Part shown: positions 1-8,985 of the stretch, piece after piece | Position numbering within the stretch: position 1 is the first letter of the stretch | Layout of the letters: every line of letters starts with the position of its first letter | Assembly (NCBI GenBank): GCA_951394045.1 | Contig: OX595999.1 | Span: 1,364,001-1,428,000, forward strand | DNA from: Nitzschia sp. DOCU1 | Lineage: Eukaryota > Bacillariophyta > Bacillariophyceae > Bacillariales > Bacillariaceae | Length of the DNA stretch: 64,000 bases | Direction: 5' to 3' | The notes under the pieces: model-generated | Told to the model about the DNA's origin: nothing | Databases searched by the model: none | What the model saw: the letters and a program-made list of their open reading frames with translations, nothing else | Program-made: the position numbers and the translations under genes

Positions 1-1264
1 GCATTTCTCCCAGAGTCACCGGAGTCCATGGATAACCTAAGTAGTGGTGGGTTTTTTGTGGAAGTTTTGGACGAATGCTGATCTTGAAATAATCATTCGT
101 TTCTGTCACCAGTTGCTTCACAAAGCTCAGGGTAAAACCCCCACAAACGCGAAAACAGTCAGTGGGACTGTCAAAAGAATCGGCGACTCCCGGTCGTAGT
201 CCAGTCGGTCCATGATAGTCGTCGGGAGGGTGGTCTTGATGAAGAGTTCCGCCCTGGACTTCGTCGAATCTCCATTCAAGAGCGTCGAGTAACTCTTTTA
301 ATCCCACATCTTGGTTGGCATCCGCCTGGGTCGCTTCTTCCTCTTTGACGTCGCCGTCGCTGTCCTCGTTGTCAAATTCGTCTCGGATTTCCTCCCATGC
401 GTCGTCGTCCTCGTCTACTTCTGAACCATCGTCAGAGTCGGAATCTACCACAGTCTCGACAGATACTGTTGACCTAGTTGATCGATTGTTGATTGTTGCC
501 TGCTGCTGTGAAAGCGACTGGGTCAGCGTCGACACAGAGTCAGCAGCAGTCAACAAGGTAGCACGACGAACGCATCGCAGTGGGGTTGCCATATCGTCTC
601 CACGGTTGGCAGATGGAGAATCACCAGCGGCTGCAGGATTGGCGGCAGTTGCGGCAGGTGGCGGCAAATTGTTGGCAGCAGGTGTCTCCAAATTGTTGTC
701 GGGAGCCGCCAACGAGGAAAATGAGAGGCCCAGAACTTCTTGAACACCCGCAGGCCCCGCCTCGTCATATGCGTCGATGGCAATGTCAAACATTGCCTTA
801 AACTCCGGTGGGTACCATCTCCTAAGGAGATCTTTGTTGATTGTGGGTGGCATGCCGGTGGAATATTTTTCCCAGTCAACACGATACTGGCCACCATTCT
901 TCCGCTTGTTGGGACATTCGGCGATGACTCCTACCAGACATCCATCGATACCATCGATTGGCATCCCAGTGACAGAATATAAAGTAGACCCAGCCAACAT
1001 TTTCTTCTGGCCATATTTGGAACGTTTGCGTGTAGTGGCAGTAGGCTGGCCAGGGACATCAACCGCTTCGTCGGGGGGGGCGGGGGGATCTTGCACTTGA
1101 TCGACTGAATTCGAGACCATTGTCGCGTCTGTAGTAACGGCCCGCCTAATTTCGTCGTTGGGGATCTGCGATGCGTCATAAAGGTTCCTAACTATCTCCT
1201 GTGTGAAGGGAGACACAGAACGAGACCGATGCACAGGTTCTTGGGGGGAAGAAGGAGCCGACAT
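1..1264 (-). CDS. piggyBac-like transposase, N-terminal part (runs off window)
   Basis: An ORF with no stop runs leftward from the ATG at 1264-1262 to the window edge, giving at least 421 codons. The first ~150 residues are polar and contain a basic patch (TRKRSKYGQKK). A 'GQYRVDWEKY' stretch follows, then a long Ala/Pro/Asp/Glu-rich acidic linker. The last ~70 visible residues resemble the start of the piggyBac DDE domain (DDE_Tnp_1_7): a 'GFTLSFVKQLVTETNDYF' helix and then 'YPWTPVTLGEM', corresponding to the family's TN-Y and W-pVt-Ei landmarks. The catalytic Asp residues lie outside the window, so activity cannot be judged. It could belong to a mobile element or be a domesticated PGBD-type host gene. 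Confidence 0.6.
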   Translation of the reverse strand, partial: MSAPSSPQEPVHRSRSVSPFTQEIVRNLYDASQIPNDEIRRAVTTDATMVSNSVDQVQDPPAPPDEAVDVPGQPTATTRKRSKYGQKKMLAGSTLYSVTGMPIDGIDGCLVGVIAECPNKRKNGGQYRVDWEKYSTGMPPTINKDLLRRWYPPEFKAMFDIAIDAYDEAGPAGVQEVLGLSFSSLAAPDNNLETPAANNLPPPAATAANPAAAGDSPSANRGDDMATPLRCVRRATLLTAADSVSTLTQSLSQQQATINNRSTRSTVSVETVVDSDSDDGSEVDEDDDAWEEIRDEFDNEDSDGDVKEEEATQADANQDVGLKELLDALEWRFDEVQGGTLHQDHPPDDYHGPTGLRPGVADSFDSPTDCFRVCGGFTLSFVKQLVTETNDYFKISIRPKLPQKTHHYLGYPWTPVTLGEM

Positions 1265-1741
1265 GTTGGGTGTGGCGAGTTTTTGTAATTTTCATGCCGA
1301 CAGGCGCAACTTTGAGGCGAAAAATGAAGACAAATGCTGAAGATCCGTCGGGAGTCACTGTGACCTTGCCATATCAGAATTTCACGAGCTTTTCAACGGT
1401 GTAAAGTTTAGTAAGTGGGGACAGAGTTAAGTCCGTCTAACGAAAAGGATTAAAAAATGTGACACTATAGTGTCACATTTTAAAAATGTGACACTATAGT
1501 GTCACATTTTACGATTGGAGTTAAAGGATTATGATTGGTGGAATGCATCAAAACCCGCCGTAACGTAACGGGCTTTCGGTCGGCTGTTTAAGGGAACGGA
1601 AAATATCTGGTAGGCAGTTTCTCCGACTGCCGAATACTCGTAGTGGAGGGCCGTGTGTACTACTAAGTAGTCCATTCAAGAAGCGCCAGTAACATTCCCA
1701 ACAACAGGACGGCTGGCGAAGGCGATTACCTATGTCTACCG
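1265..1741. other. Non-coding stretch upstream of the piggyBac-like gene
   Basis: Apart from the double palindrome, I see only short spurious ORFs. The stretch would hold the 5' flank of the leftward transposase gene and the boundary to the neighbouring Harbinger-like element. Confidence 0.5.
1453..1510. repeat. Two tandem 29-bp units, each a perfect palindrome
   Basis: Positions 1453-1481 and 1482-1510 are identical 29-bp units. Each contains the 20-bp perfect palindrome TGTGACACTATAGTGTCACA (1458-1477 and 1487-1506), extended by A/T tails. The pair is bracketed by the 9-bp direct repeat AAAGGATTA (1444-1452 and 1523-1531). It lies about 190-245 bp upstream of the piggyBac-like start codon. 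Confidence 0.9.
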
Positions 1742-3083
1742 TAGTGCCTCGTCGGGGGCGTGCAGCCCACACGGCCCACGCGCAGAGATGTGGAAAACCT
1801 CGTAGAAAATGTACTGGCAGCTACGGGAGTACACCACTACCATCACATTCATCGACATCCGAAGCTACCTTGACACATGATGACAAACCAAAAAACATCA
1901 CGAACCAATAGCCAACGTAGTAAACTAAAGGTATATATGAGGGAAGAGTTATTCATCCTATTAGTTGACGTAGATATCACACTCAAAGTATCAAGCGCGG
2001 TCCACGCCCCACGTGGTCTGCACATACGGAACTGTACAGGCACGTACGCGCGACGATGCTTTTCGACGATTTTTTCGCAAATCCCATTTTCATTCCAACG
2101 ATCGCAGAGCCAAGGTTTTTCAGGACACAGGAGCAACAACAAAAGAAACCACTAACAGGACAGATAGTCAAATGATTTCCTGATGCTCTTGTCCAAAATC
2201 ATGGGTCAACTGTTGCTTAGCATGATACCAAACCCCAACAGTTTTTTTGCACGGCATGACAGCGCGTGATGACTAATTCTAATTCGACTACGACTAGTTC
2301 GAATTGGATCGGGGTATTTGAGTAATTGGACTAAATGTCTGGCGTAAGTTGAGGCTTCGCAGCACTTGAATTTGTCTTCCGACAAAAATCCAATTCGGCA
2401 CATATTCAATAACTATGCTTAGGCCATTTCTATAGGGTCATGGGAAATTGGAACTTCCCGAGGTTTTTGTGTGAACCCTCAAAATTTGGTTTCTATAGGA
2501 CCATGAAAACTGCCCAAAATGGAAATATCAACTTCTTCGACGGGAAATTTTGACTTCCCCTCCGCAAATATGGGTCCAATAATTTTGTGAGGACGCCTGT
2601 GGAAGTTGACCTCTGGAAGTTTGGTAGACCAATGAGATTGCTCTATTTTTGTGACGCCATCAGCAAGGGCCTCGTCACAACTCTACCACTACTACTTACA
2701 AACGATAACGATAACAACAACCACAATGAACTACCAGCTTTGTCTCCGACACTCGCGGAGTTGTTCGTTACCTCAGCACTCTTTACGACGACCAGGGAGA
2801 GATAGACTCCACCATCGGAGATTGCTTGGTGATTCACGTGGGGATGGCGTATGTGTGGGGGAGGCTGGCTGTATCCAAATACTTAAATGGGAAAATCCAA
2901 GCCTATGTAATGGATCCATAAGTTGTCCTAGCGGCCATGATTAACTCCAATGGAACCACACAGTAATTTGGGGGTCCAGATGACGATGCCTCCTTTGATC
3001 AAACCATGCCACAATCTGCCACCTATCGTCAGGAGAAAAGCGTAATCAAACTCAGACAATAGCATACAGAACACCCGGACACT

Positions 3084-4831
3084 ATGGATGCTGACATTGA
3101 AATGGAAGAAGACAACATGTCGACGAATAGTACTTCCACGAGTAGCAATTCGAGAAGTGACTCTAGTGTTTCCATGAGTAGCAATTCGAGTTCAAGTGAA
3201 GCTTCTTTCTCTTCAGACTCTACCCACAGCAGCGACTCTGTGCCCATCACCACCGACCATGGACTTTCCTCTGCTGTTCTCAGCTCGGTCATGGGTGATG
3301 ATTTCATTTTCAATCCGACTGGCGACAATCCGACTGATGTCGATGCTCTTGCAGAAATATGGAAGTTTCTATTTGAAGAAGAGGACCGAGTACTTGCAAT
3401 GATCCGCCAGAACCGTTTGCACGAATTGAAGAGGGCACCACGAGGCGAGGAACGAAAGTAAGTTCATATGAGAGCCAAAGGTCTACTAGTAAATCCACAC
3501 TTACAATTCGCGCGGTGATGCGTGGGGAGGCGAATTGTTGTCCGACCACGACAGACGTCGTGGTCGTTCTGAGGATGACGGGCACCGTTGTGTCCCGTTT
3601 TTTATCCAGGCTGAATGCAAATGTGGCTTGAAACACCACCTTTGTATTGGATGAACAAATGGTTCATCGAGAGGTTGGAGTGAGTCCTGGGAAATTCACC
3701 GTCCAGGCCCTCCATGGTCCCCGGCAGCTTGGCAGGAAAACGTTCGTCCCGAACGTTTCCAGGGTGGAGCAAGCTCAGCGCTGCTCTTTCGCGCACGCGG
3801 CGCGTGACACGGCGCGAAGGCGTCAGTGCCTTCGACGTGACTCTAGCCCAGCTACTGGCCAGACTACTTGGGGCGCCAAGACCTTTCTGCTTTTCTCCCT
3901 GCACGCCTCCCTCTACGAGCGTGTCAAAATAAATCGAGAGGGAAGACAGCTAGTTTGATTCAAGTTGAAGGATGGTAAGCAGACTAGGATGAGAGCCAGC
4001 TGTCTCTCTTCCCTGCGTTGCGCCGGTTTGACGACGGGTCCTTCTAGCCATTCTTGGTTTTCCTCTTCCCCCTGGGAGAGGTTTTTTACCAAGAATGGGT
4101 GAATCCCTACGTCGATGTAGGGATTGCAAGAATCAAACAGGGTCGGAGTGTGCTAGCCCAAAATGCTCTCCCGTGGCTGAGCACTATAGCGCACCACGTA
4201 AATAAGATTTAAAATTGATATTGATAGTAAATCCACACTTGCCTCACTTTCAATTCATAGGCGGGATCCCATGTCTAGTCGTTTCCACAGGTATATTGAA
4301 CTGGCAGAAATAAACAGAGCGGAGGGCAAGTGCGTATGGGACGTGACATCCTACGAAGGAAAACAATTTAGAAACCGATTCAGAGTACCCTACGAGATGT
4401 TTGACGACATCCTCAGAGAGTACAATGAAGTAGACACGCGTTGCCCACAGGATCTATGGGGTCGTAAGAAGAGTGAGCTGTCGTTGCTGATACTTGGAGC
4501 GTTGCGGGTCTTGGGACATTACACACCCTTTGACGGCATCGAAGAGCTTAACGATATTTCTCTAGACAAGAACAACAAATTCTTTAAAGAATTCGTGCAA
4601 TGGTTTGCCAAGACCAAGTACAAGGAGGCCGTCAAGTTCCCTGCTGAAACGGCTGAAGAAATCAATCATGTGCTCTGCCAGTACGAAAAGGTTGGATTTC
4701 CTGGGTGTTTGGGCAGTATTGATTGCGTTCATGTACCGTGGGACTGTTGCCCAGCTGGGCACCGAACCGACTTTAAAACGGTTTGGATAATGAAGCATCT
4801 TTTTTCATTACTTATACTAGGAAGAAGATAA
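3084..4831 (+). pseudogene. PIF/Harbinger-type transposase, truncated, with enlarged intron
   Basis: Exon 1 (3084-3457) encodes an acidic Ser-rich leader, then the 'LHELKRAPRGEERK' motif seen before Harbinger nuclease domains. A GT donor at 3458 and an AG acceptor ending at 4260 join in frame, reading KRDPMSSRFHRY, to exon 2 (4261-4831), for 314 codons in all. Exon 2 has family landmarks: 'YEGKQFRNRFRVPYEMF', 'LGALRVLGHYTPFDGIEEL' and 'GFPGCLGSIDCVHVPWDCC', where SID would be the first catalytic Asp of DDE_Tnp_4. Just after 'AGHRTDFK' the similarity stops and the frame closes, so the second Asp and the Glu are missing and the copy should be inactive. The 803-bp intron is long for this region and is explained by the insertion at 3503-4224. 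Confidence 0.7.
3503..4224. mobile_element. 722-bp insertion in transposase intron with 16-bp target-site duplication
   Basis: The 16-mer TAGTAAATCCACACTT occurs at 3487-3502 and again at 4225-4240, directly flanking the segment. Removing the insert and one copy leaves a 65-bp intron, a normal size here. The insert begins with the hairpin ACAATTCGC/GCGAATTGT (3503-3511, 3530-3538). Further hairpins lie at 3543-3552/3557-3566, 4049-4058/4088-4097 and 4102-4110/4117-4125. Its right end is A/T-rich (about 4200-4224). It encodes no plausible protein. A long target-site duplication plus an A-rich end suggests a short retroposon mobilised in trans, but I could not identify clear Pol III boxes. Confidence 0.7.
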
Positions 4832-5142
4832 TGGCTGGTAGCCGAAAATTCGATGCTTGGGACGTGGGCCTCCCGTAGCTTCTAGTAGCACTTCTACGTG
4901 CGGCCCACGAGGGAATTTATCAATTTCTGGCGAGGACCACTACATTCAGACGGTTGTTTCAGTCTTTTTCTCATACATCTTAACAAACAAGAGTCATCAG
5001 GACCAACTATCATATCTGAATATTCATTCCTGAAAGTTGGAGACGAGAGGATGCGAGACAAGGGTCTCATTCTGTTGCGCGACGAAGCGTGCTCATAGGC
5101 CCACATCGGCCCACGTGGGCCGCGCGCCCCGACGAGGCACTA

Positions 5143-5516
5143 GTAGTCTTACCAGGTACGGTTCGCGCTCTTTGTCTACTATCTAGTACCAGGTAGCAGT
5201 TTCCTCTCATTTGAAAGCTACAGGGCTTTATCTATCATTCCCAAGGCGAATTGAATGATATACCTGATAACAGGGGTACTGTAGTATCGTGCTATGATAC
5301 TATGTCTCATAGCCGCCTTCCCCCAAGACTAATATGATACGGATAGGCAGCAACCGCTACTACTGGTGAAAGTACTATTTCACGACAGTTTACGTTCTTT
5401 CCCAGAAACGTTCTGTTTGAAAGGAATCTTATTCAAGAAGACTATGCTGAAATAATAACCAATCAAAGCTTAGTAGATTTGTTTATAAATTGTAGAAGAA
5501 CGAACAGCTTCGGTTA
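5143..5516. other. Intergenic, between Harbinger-like element and kinase 3' end
   Basis: No ORF of note. A short inverted pair, TACCAGGTAC near 5150 and GTACCAGGTA near 5188, is the only structure noticed. The kinase gene terminates just to the right, so part of this is probably its 3' UTR. Confidence 0.5.
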
Positions 5517-6989
5517 CTACGGGGTGGAAACAAACCAGCTTCCAATGCTGCATTCTTCCAATGTCGTAGTGTTTGTTCGCTCTGACGTCGCACTCGCGAA
5601 GCTAAGCGACTTGTGAAGTAGCAACGGTCCTTGTCGTGTCGCAGTTTCCAATAACAATTGTAACCGAGACCAGCCGCTAGTGCTAGCAGCGTTGGGCGAC
5701 GACGTTGTTGCTGCTGTTTGGTGAAGAGCCGTGCCGATTTCCTTCATATCCAGTCGTTCCAAAGGATCGTAATGCCAGGTATCTTGCAATAGCTGTCGGA
5801 GATCAGGAGGGCAATGGCTCGGAATGTGGGGTCGTTCGTGTTCGTCACAAACTAGCATGCGAAGCATGTCATAGGAATAAAGCTCAAAGGGCTTGTTGCA
5901 AAAGAGCATTTCGTAAAGGACCATGGAAAAGCTGTAGGTGTCTGCTTTTTGGTTGTAACAATGAATGGTGTCCTTGAAGATTTCGGGTGCCATGTAGCGG
6001 AGCGTTCCGACACCGCTCATTTCGTATTGATCAGCATTATTATTAAGATTGCTGGACTCGGGGGGAAGCTCTCGACACAAGCCAAAGTCGAATAGAACAA
6101 TCGAGTCATTCAAAATGCCAATGTTCTCTGGTTTGAGGTCTCGGAAGACGAGTCGTTGCTCGTGAAGATACTCCAGGGCACTCGCGAGCTCTTGAGCATA
6201 CCGCAGCTTGGTCTGCAAGTGGGTAATAGTGCCAGCCTTCTTCTTTTGAGGATTGTACGCTTCTTCTTGCTTCCACTCTTGAATCCTTTCTGCCAGTGTG
6301 CAATCCAATCGATCCATAACCAAAAAGTACCCATCATGCTCTCCATTACCAAGGCCAGTAATGCCAGACTCGGTCCAGCCCCGAAGCTTGATAATGTGAG
6401 GGTGATCTAGGCGGGCAAGAAACTGCGCCTCGGTCACAAGATCTGCCGCGGCCGATTGGAAGCGAAGTCTCTGGGGTAACAAATCTTGGCGAAGGTGCTT
6501 GACGACGAGTCCTTGTTGGATGCACGAGTCAGTCAAGTGGTGGCGGAGCTCTTGGGCACTAGTAGTGGCGTGTGGATGTTCTGGAGCAAAGAAGAAGTCG
6601 GCATCATCGTGCTCGTCTTTCTCCTCCTGAAGAAACTCTAAGGATTCCAGTTCGTAGACTTCGGAGAAGCCACCCTGACCGACTAGCCTTCCGAGCTGGA
6701 GCTCTTCGCGCTTTAGCGGTGCAATGTCCGATCGCACCTCGTGGCATTGTAGGTATGGGGACGAAGCTACCATCTTTTCTACTTCGTGTTCAATGAAGGA
6801 GACAGTTCGATGGGCCAGACTGCGGGCCATAAACGCTTGCTTTCGGCTTCCCATGGTGGTGGAAGTAGTCGTGCGTTGATGAAAAGTGGGGCGACTAGAG
6901 GTTTTTTCAGCAATGGTGGGAAGATTGATGGTGGCGGTCGAGCAGAAACGAAGGGGGGCCCGGTTGTTGGAAGCTGCACCTCTACACAT
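5517..6989 (-). CDS. Serine/threonine protein kinase (TKL-like), intronless
   Basis: This 490-aa ORF has a complete kinase domain at about residues 98-425: glycine-rich loop GQGGFSEVY (104-112), VVK lysine (164), alpha-C Glu in TEAQF (187), catalytic loop FRDLKPENIG (282-291) with Phe replacing the usual His, DFG (301-303) and APE (334-336). The key Lys, Glu and Asp residues are all present, so activity is likely. A ~50-residue acidic insert separates the glycine loop from the lysine strand. The N-terminal ~45 residues before a second Met (6854) are Thr/Ser-rich and may be untranslated or a targeting peptide. It is clearly related to the kinase at 16850-18611, sharing the HLRxDL, HDG-FL and MSGVGT-RY motifs. 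Substrate and pathway are unknown. Confidence 0.85.
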   Translation of the reverse strand: MCRGAASNNRAPLRFCSTATINLPTIAEKTSSRPTFHQRTTTSTTMGSRKQAFMARSLAHRTVSFIEHEVEKMVASSPYLQCHEVRSDIAPLKREELQLGRLVGQGGFSEVYELESLEFLQEEKDEHDDADFFFAPEHPHATTSAQELRHHLTDSCIQQGLVVKHLRQDLLPQRLRFQSAAADLVTEAQFLARLDHPHIIKLRGWTESGITGLGNGEHDGYFLVMDRLDCTLAERIQEWKQEEAYNPQKKKAGTITHLQTKLRYAQELASALEYLHEQRLVFRDLKPENIGILNDSIVLFDFGLCRELPPESSNLNNNADQYEMSGVGTLRYMAPEIFKDTIHCYNQKADTYSFSMVLYEMLFCNKPFELYSYDMLRMLVCDEHERPHIPSHCPPDLRQLLQDTWHYDPLERLDMKEIGTALHQTAATTSSPNAASTSGWSRLQLLLETATRQGPLLLHKSLSFASATSERTNTTTLEECSIGSWFVSTP

Positions 6990-7819
6990 CCTTGCAGATT
7001 ATGATTTTAATGCAACAAGAAAGGAAGGTAGAGAGGATTTCGTGGGACCTCGCGAGGCGTATGAGAATGGATGTATTCTTGCAAAATTGGTGGCAAGCAA
7101 GAGTAGAATGGCGATCGATATAATTGCAGAGAAGGAAACTCCCGAAGGACAGAAGGGAGTTGGAGAGAAATCGTTGAAGCTTTGGCGCACTCCTTTGTGC
7201 CTGAAAGTGTTGTGAAGATTTTTGTTGTGATTGATTTTTTTGGTGACCAGACAAGAAAGGAAAGCGTCGCTGATTCTGGGATTCGGGTTTGCGGGACAGA
7301 AGAAGGGGTTCTTCGTTTCTTCGGAAAGGCCCTGAAAGCGGGAACCTCGTAGAAATCAACGGATTCCGTCTACGAGAGGTTAGCAGAATTCTTGAATACC
7401 GGTTTCTTCAAGGGGCACTATTAAAAAGATATCAAAAGCAGGCGGAACTTCCCGAGGGCTATATTTTAGAAAGCAAACGAACCTTCTCGAATTACCCGGC
7501 AAACGTTTGATCTTTTGCAAGACCGGCCCCTCACTCAAATTCAAGTCAGTCGGGTAAATCCGATTTCTTCGTCGATCGTCGCCAGAACCATCAACTTGGA
7601 GAGGGATTGGCGAAAGCAACTCGCCATGATCCTAGCCTCGTCATGGAGATCTTTCAAAGCTCGATCGTGCATCATTGGATGGAATCAATATATTATCGCA
7701 GTTGGACGGAGTGGCACGGTCGTACCAAAATCTGCAAATTTATTCTTGTTTGGCTAACGAAAGCAGCATCATCGCCAGTTCACGGCACGTTTCCGAGCTA
7801 CTAGAGCGGCATTGATGCT
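6990..7819. other. Divergent intergenic region (kinase / FKBP)
   Basis: About 830 bp separate the start codons of two divergently transcribed genes. It must hold both promoters and 5' UTRs. The ORFs in it are short, overlap on both strands and show no recognisable motif. I see no conserved element. Confidence 0.45.
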
Positions 7820-8524
7820 GTGCGAACCTTGCCAACTACTACTATGAATGCAGGGAGAGTCCGTACGATTGGGGTTTTCTTCTGGACAAGTCTACTGCTA
7901 GTGGCAGATACCATCTCGATTGTTTCTGCCTTAGACGTTCGTCCCACTCGATCTTTTCCTTCTTCCAGCACCGCCACGATCGGCGTCGACCGACGACGAG
8001 TCCTACTGACGACAGCAGGCTTTGTGGCGACGTTGGGCACTGCACCTGTGGTGGGAAACGCCCAAGATGCTCCACAAAAGCTAGAGTTTCGAACCGATGA
8101 ATCCACGGGCGTAATGGTAGCCGATATTCTAGTCGGCAGTAGTGGCAGCAGCCAAGTCGAATCCAATTCCAAGGTGAACCTTCACATTACTGGTCGCTTA
8201 CTGGGTAAGAATGGATGGATTTTTGAAAACAGCCAACAGGACGGCGAGCCGTATCGGTTACAATTGGGCGTCAATGACGTTGTTCCTGGCCTCGAATTGG
8301 GATTGTTGGGCATGAAGGAAGGAGGCAAGAGGCGGATTGTGGTTCCAAGTGAACAAGGTTATCTCACCAAGCAACTAGAACCAATCCCTAGAGATTTTGG
8401 AAACCGGCAACGATTGTATACGACTGTCATGAATTCGGTTCGGGTCGATCGAGAACGAAACCAGCTGGGGTCCGATTTGGCGGGGAAAGTCGTCTTTGAT
8501 GTGGAGGTACTACGAATACGATAA
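7820..8524 (+). CDS. FKBP-type peptidyl-prolyl isomerase, predicted thylakoid lumen
   Basis: The 234-aa protein has an N-terminal hydrophobic signal (about residues 14-37), a Ser/Arg-rich transit-like stretch, and then a twin-arginine-type second signal: DRRRVLL (57-63), a hydrophobic core and a GNAQ cleavage-like site near 80-82. This tripartite layout fits a lumenal protein of a secondary plastid. The FKBP domain (about 95-234) shows VNLHITGRLL, WIFENSQ, GVNDVVPGLELGLLGMKEGGKRRIVVP and a C-terminal FDVEVLRI strand. It would catalyse proline isomerisation and help fold photosynthetic lumen proteins. Several classical FKBP12 active-site aromatics are not obvious, as is common in lumenal FKBPs. 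An alternative start lies at codon 9 (7844). Confidence 0.82.
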   Translation: MRTLPTTTMNAGRVRTIGVFFWTSLLLVADTISIVSALDVRPTRSFPSSSTATIGVDRRRVLLTTAGFVATLGTAPVVGNAQDAPQKLEFRTDESTGVMVADILVGSSGSSQVESNSKVNLHITGRLLGKNGWIFENSQQDGEPYRLQLGVNDVVPGLELGLLGMKEGGKRRIVVPSEQGYLTKQLEPIPRDFGNRQRLYTTVMNSVRVDRERNQLGSDLAGKVVFDVEVLRIR

Positions 8525-8985
8525 CGTCATTAGCGGCTAAAGAATAGCGAAGAAATGAGCCAACTTCATGCTAAAAATGTATGTGCTCAACACGGATAAT
8601 AAAATGAACTAGAACAAGAATGAGCAAGGTGAGAAAACGACGGCATGCAACTATGCACGACGTTAGAGATAGGCATCGATTGATAGGTCCATCAGGTTCG
8701 AATGAATTTCTCTTCAGATGTAGTCAGAGAATGTAGATATTGAACAAGCGTCACTTGGACACGACCCTGTTGCATGCAGCTGCTGGCGCGATTTCTTCTC
8801 AGATTAAAGATTTTTGTACACATTTACGTCGGATCAACACAATGGTTCAGTCCGCCCGACGATACTATCATCAATGAAGAAACAGCATGCCAGCAGGAGC
8901 AGCGCAGCAAATAGTGGTCGCCCTATCGTCTTCACCCTTTCTTTACCAGAGCAAAAACGCAGCGTTACTTACCCATTCCCATAGA
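8525..8985. other. Tail-to-tail intergenic region
   Basis: This holds the 3' flanks of the FKBP gene (+) and the Misato-like gene (-). No ORF, repeat or RNA gene was recognised. A GGTTCGAATGA near 8695 resembles half a tRNA B box, but nothing around it folds as a tRNA. Confidence 0.45.

Larger units (their letters stand above)
1742..5142 (+). mobile_element. Degraded PIF/Harbinger-like DNA transposon
   Basis: The outer ends are a perfect 16-bp inverted repeat: TAGTGCCTCGTCGGGG at 1742-1757 and its reverse complement at 5127-5142. Weaker inverted similarity continues inward, with GTGGGC/GCCCAC-rich blocks near 1765-1785 and 5102-5125, and CTCCCGTAGCT at about 4867 facing AGCTACGGGAG at about 1819. 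The interior carries a Harbinger-type transposase fragment (3084-4831). The ~3.4 kb size suits the family. No clean 3-bp target-site duplication was found: a TA lies at both edges, but this could be part of the repeat. Positions 1758-3083 hold no convincing second gene, so the usual Myb-like partner ORF is absent or decayed. Confidence 0.55.

Noticed and set aside
315..1179. ORFs on both strands inside the piggyBac-like region
   Set aside because: They are shadows of the continuous leftward frame (1-1264), which carries the recognisable domain.
3602..3958. ORFs of about 100 codons on both strands in the transposase intron
   Set aside because: They lie inside the 722-bp insertion, overlap each other and show no motif.
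8690..8720. B-box-like GGTTCGAATGA
   Set aside because: No surrounding cloverleaf could be drawn, so no tRNA is called.
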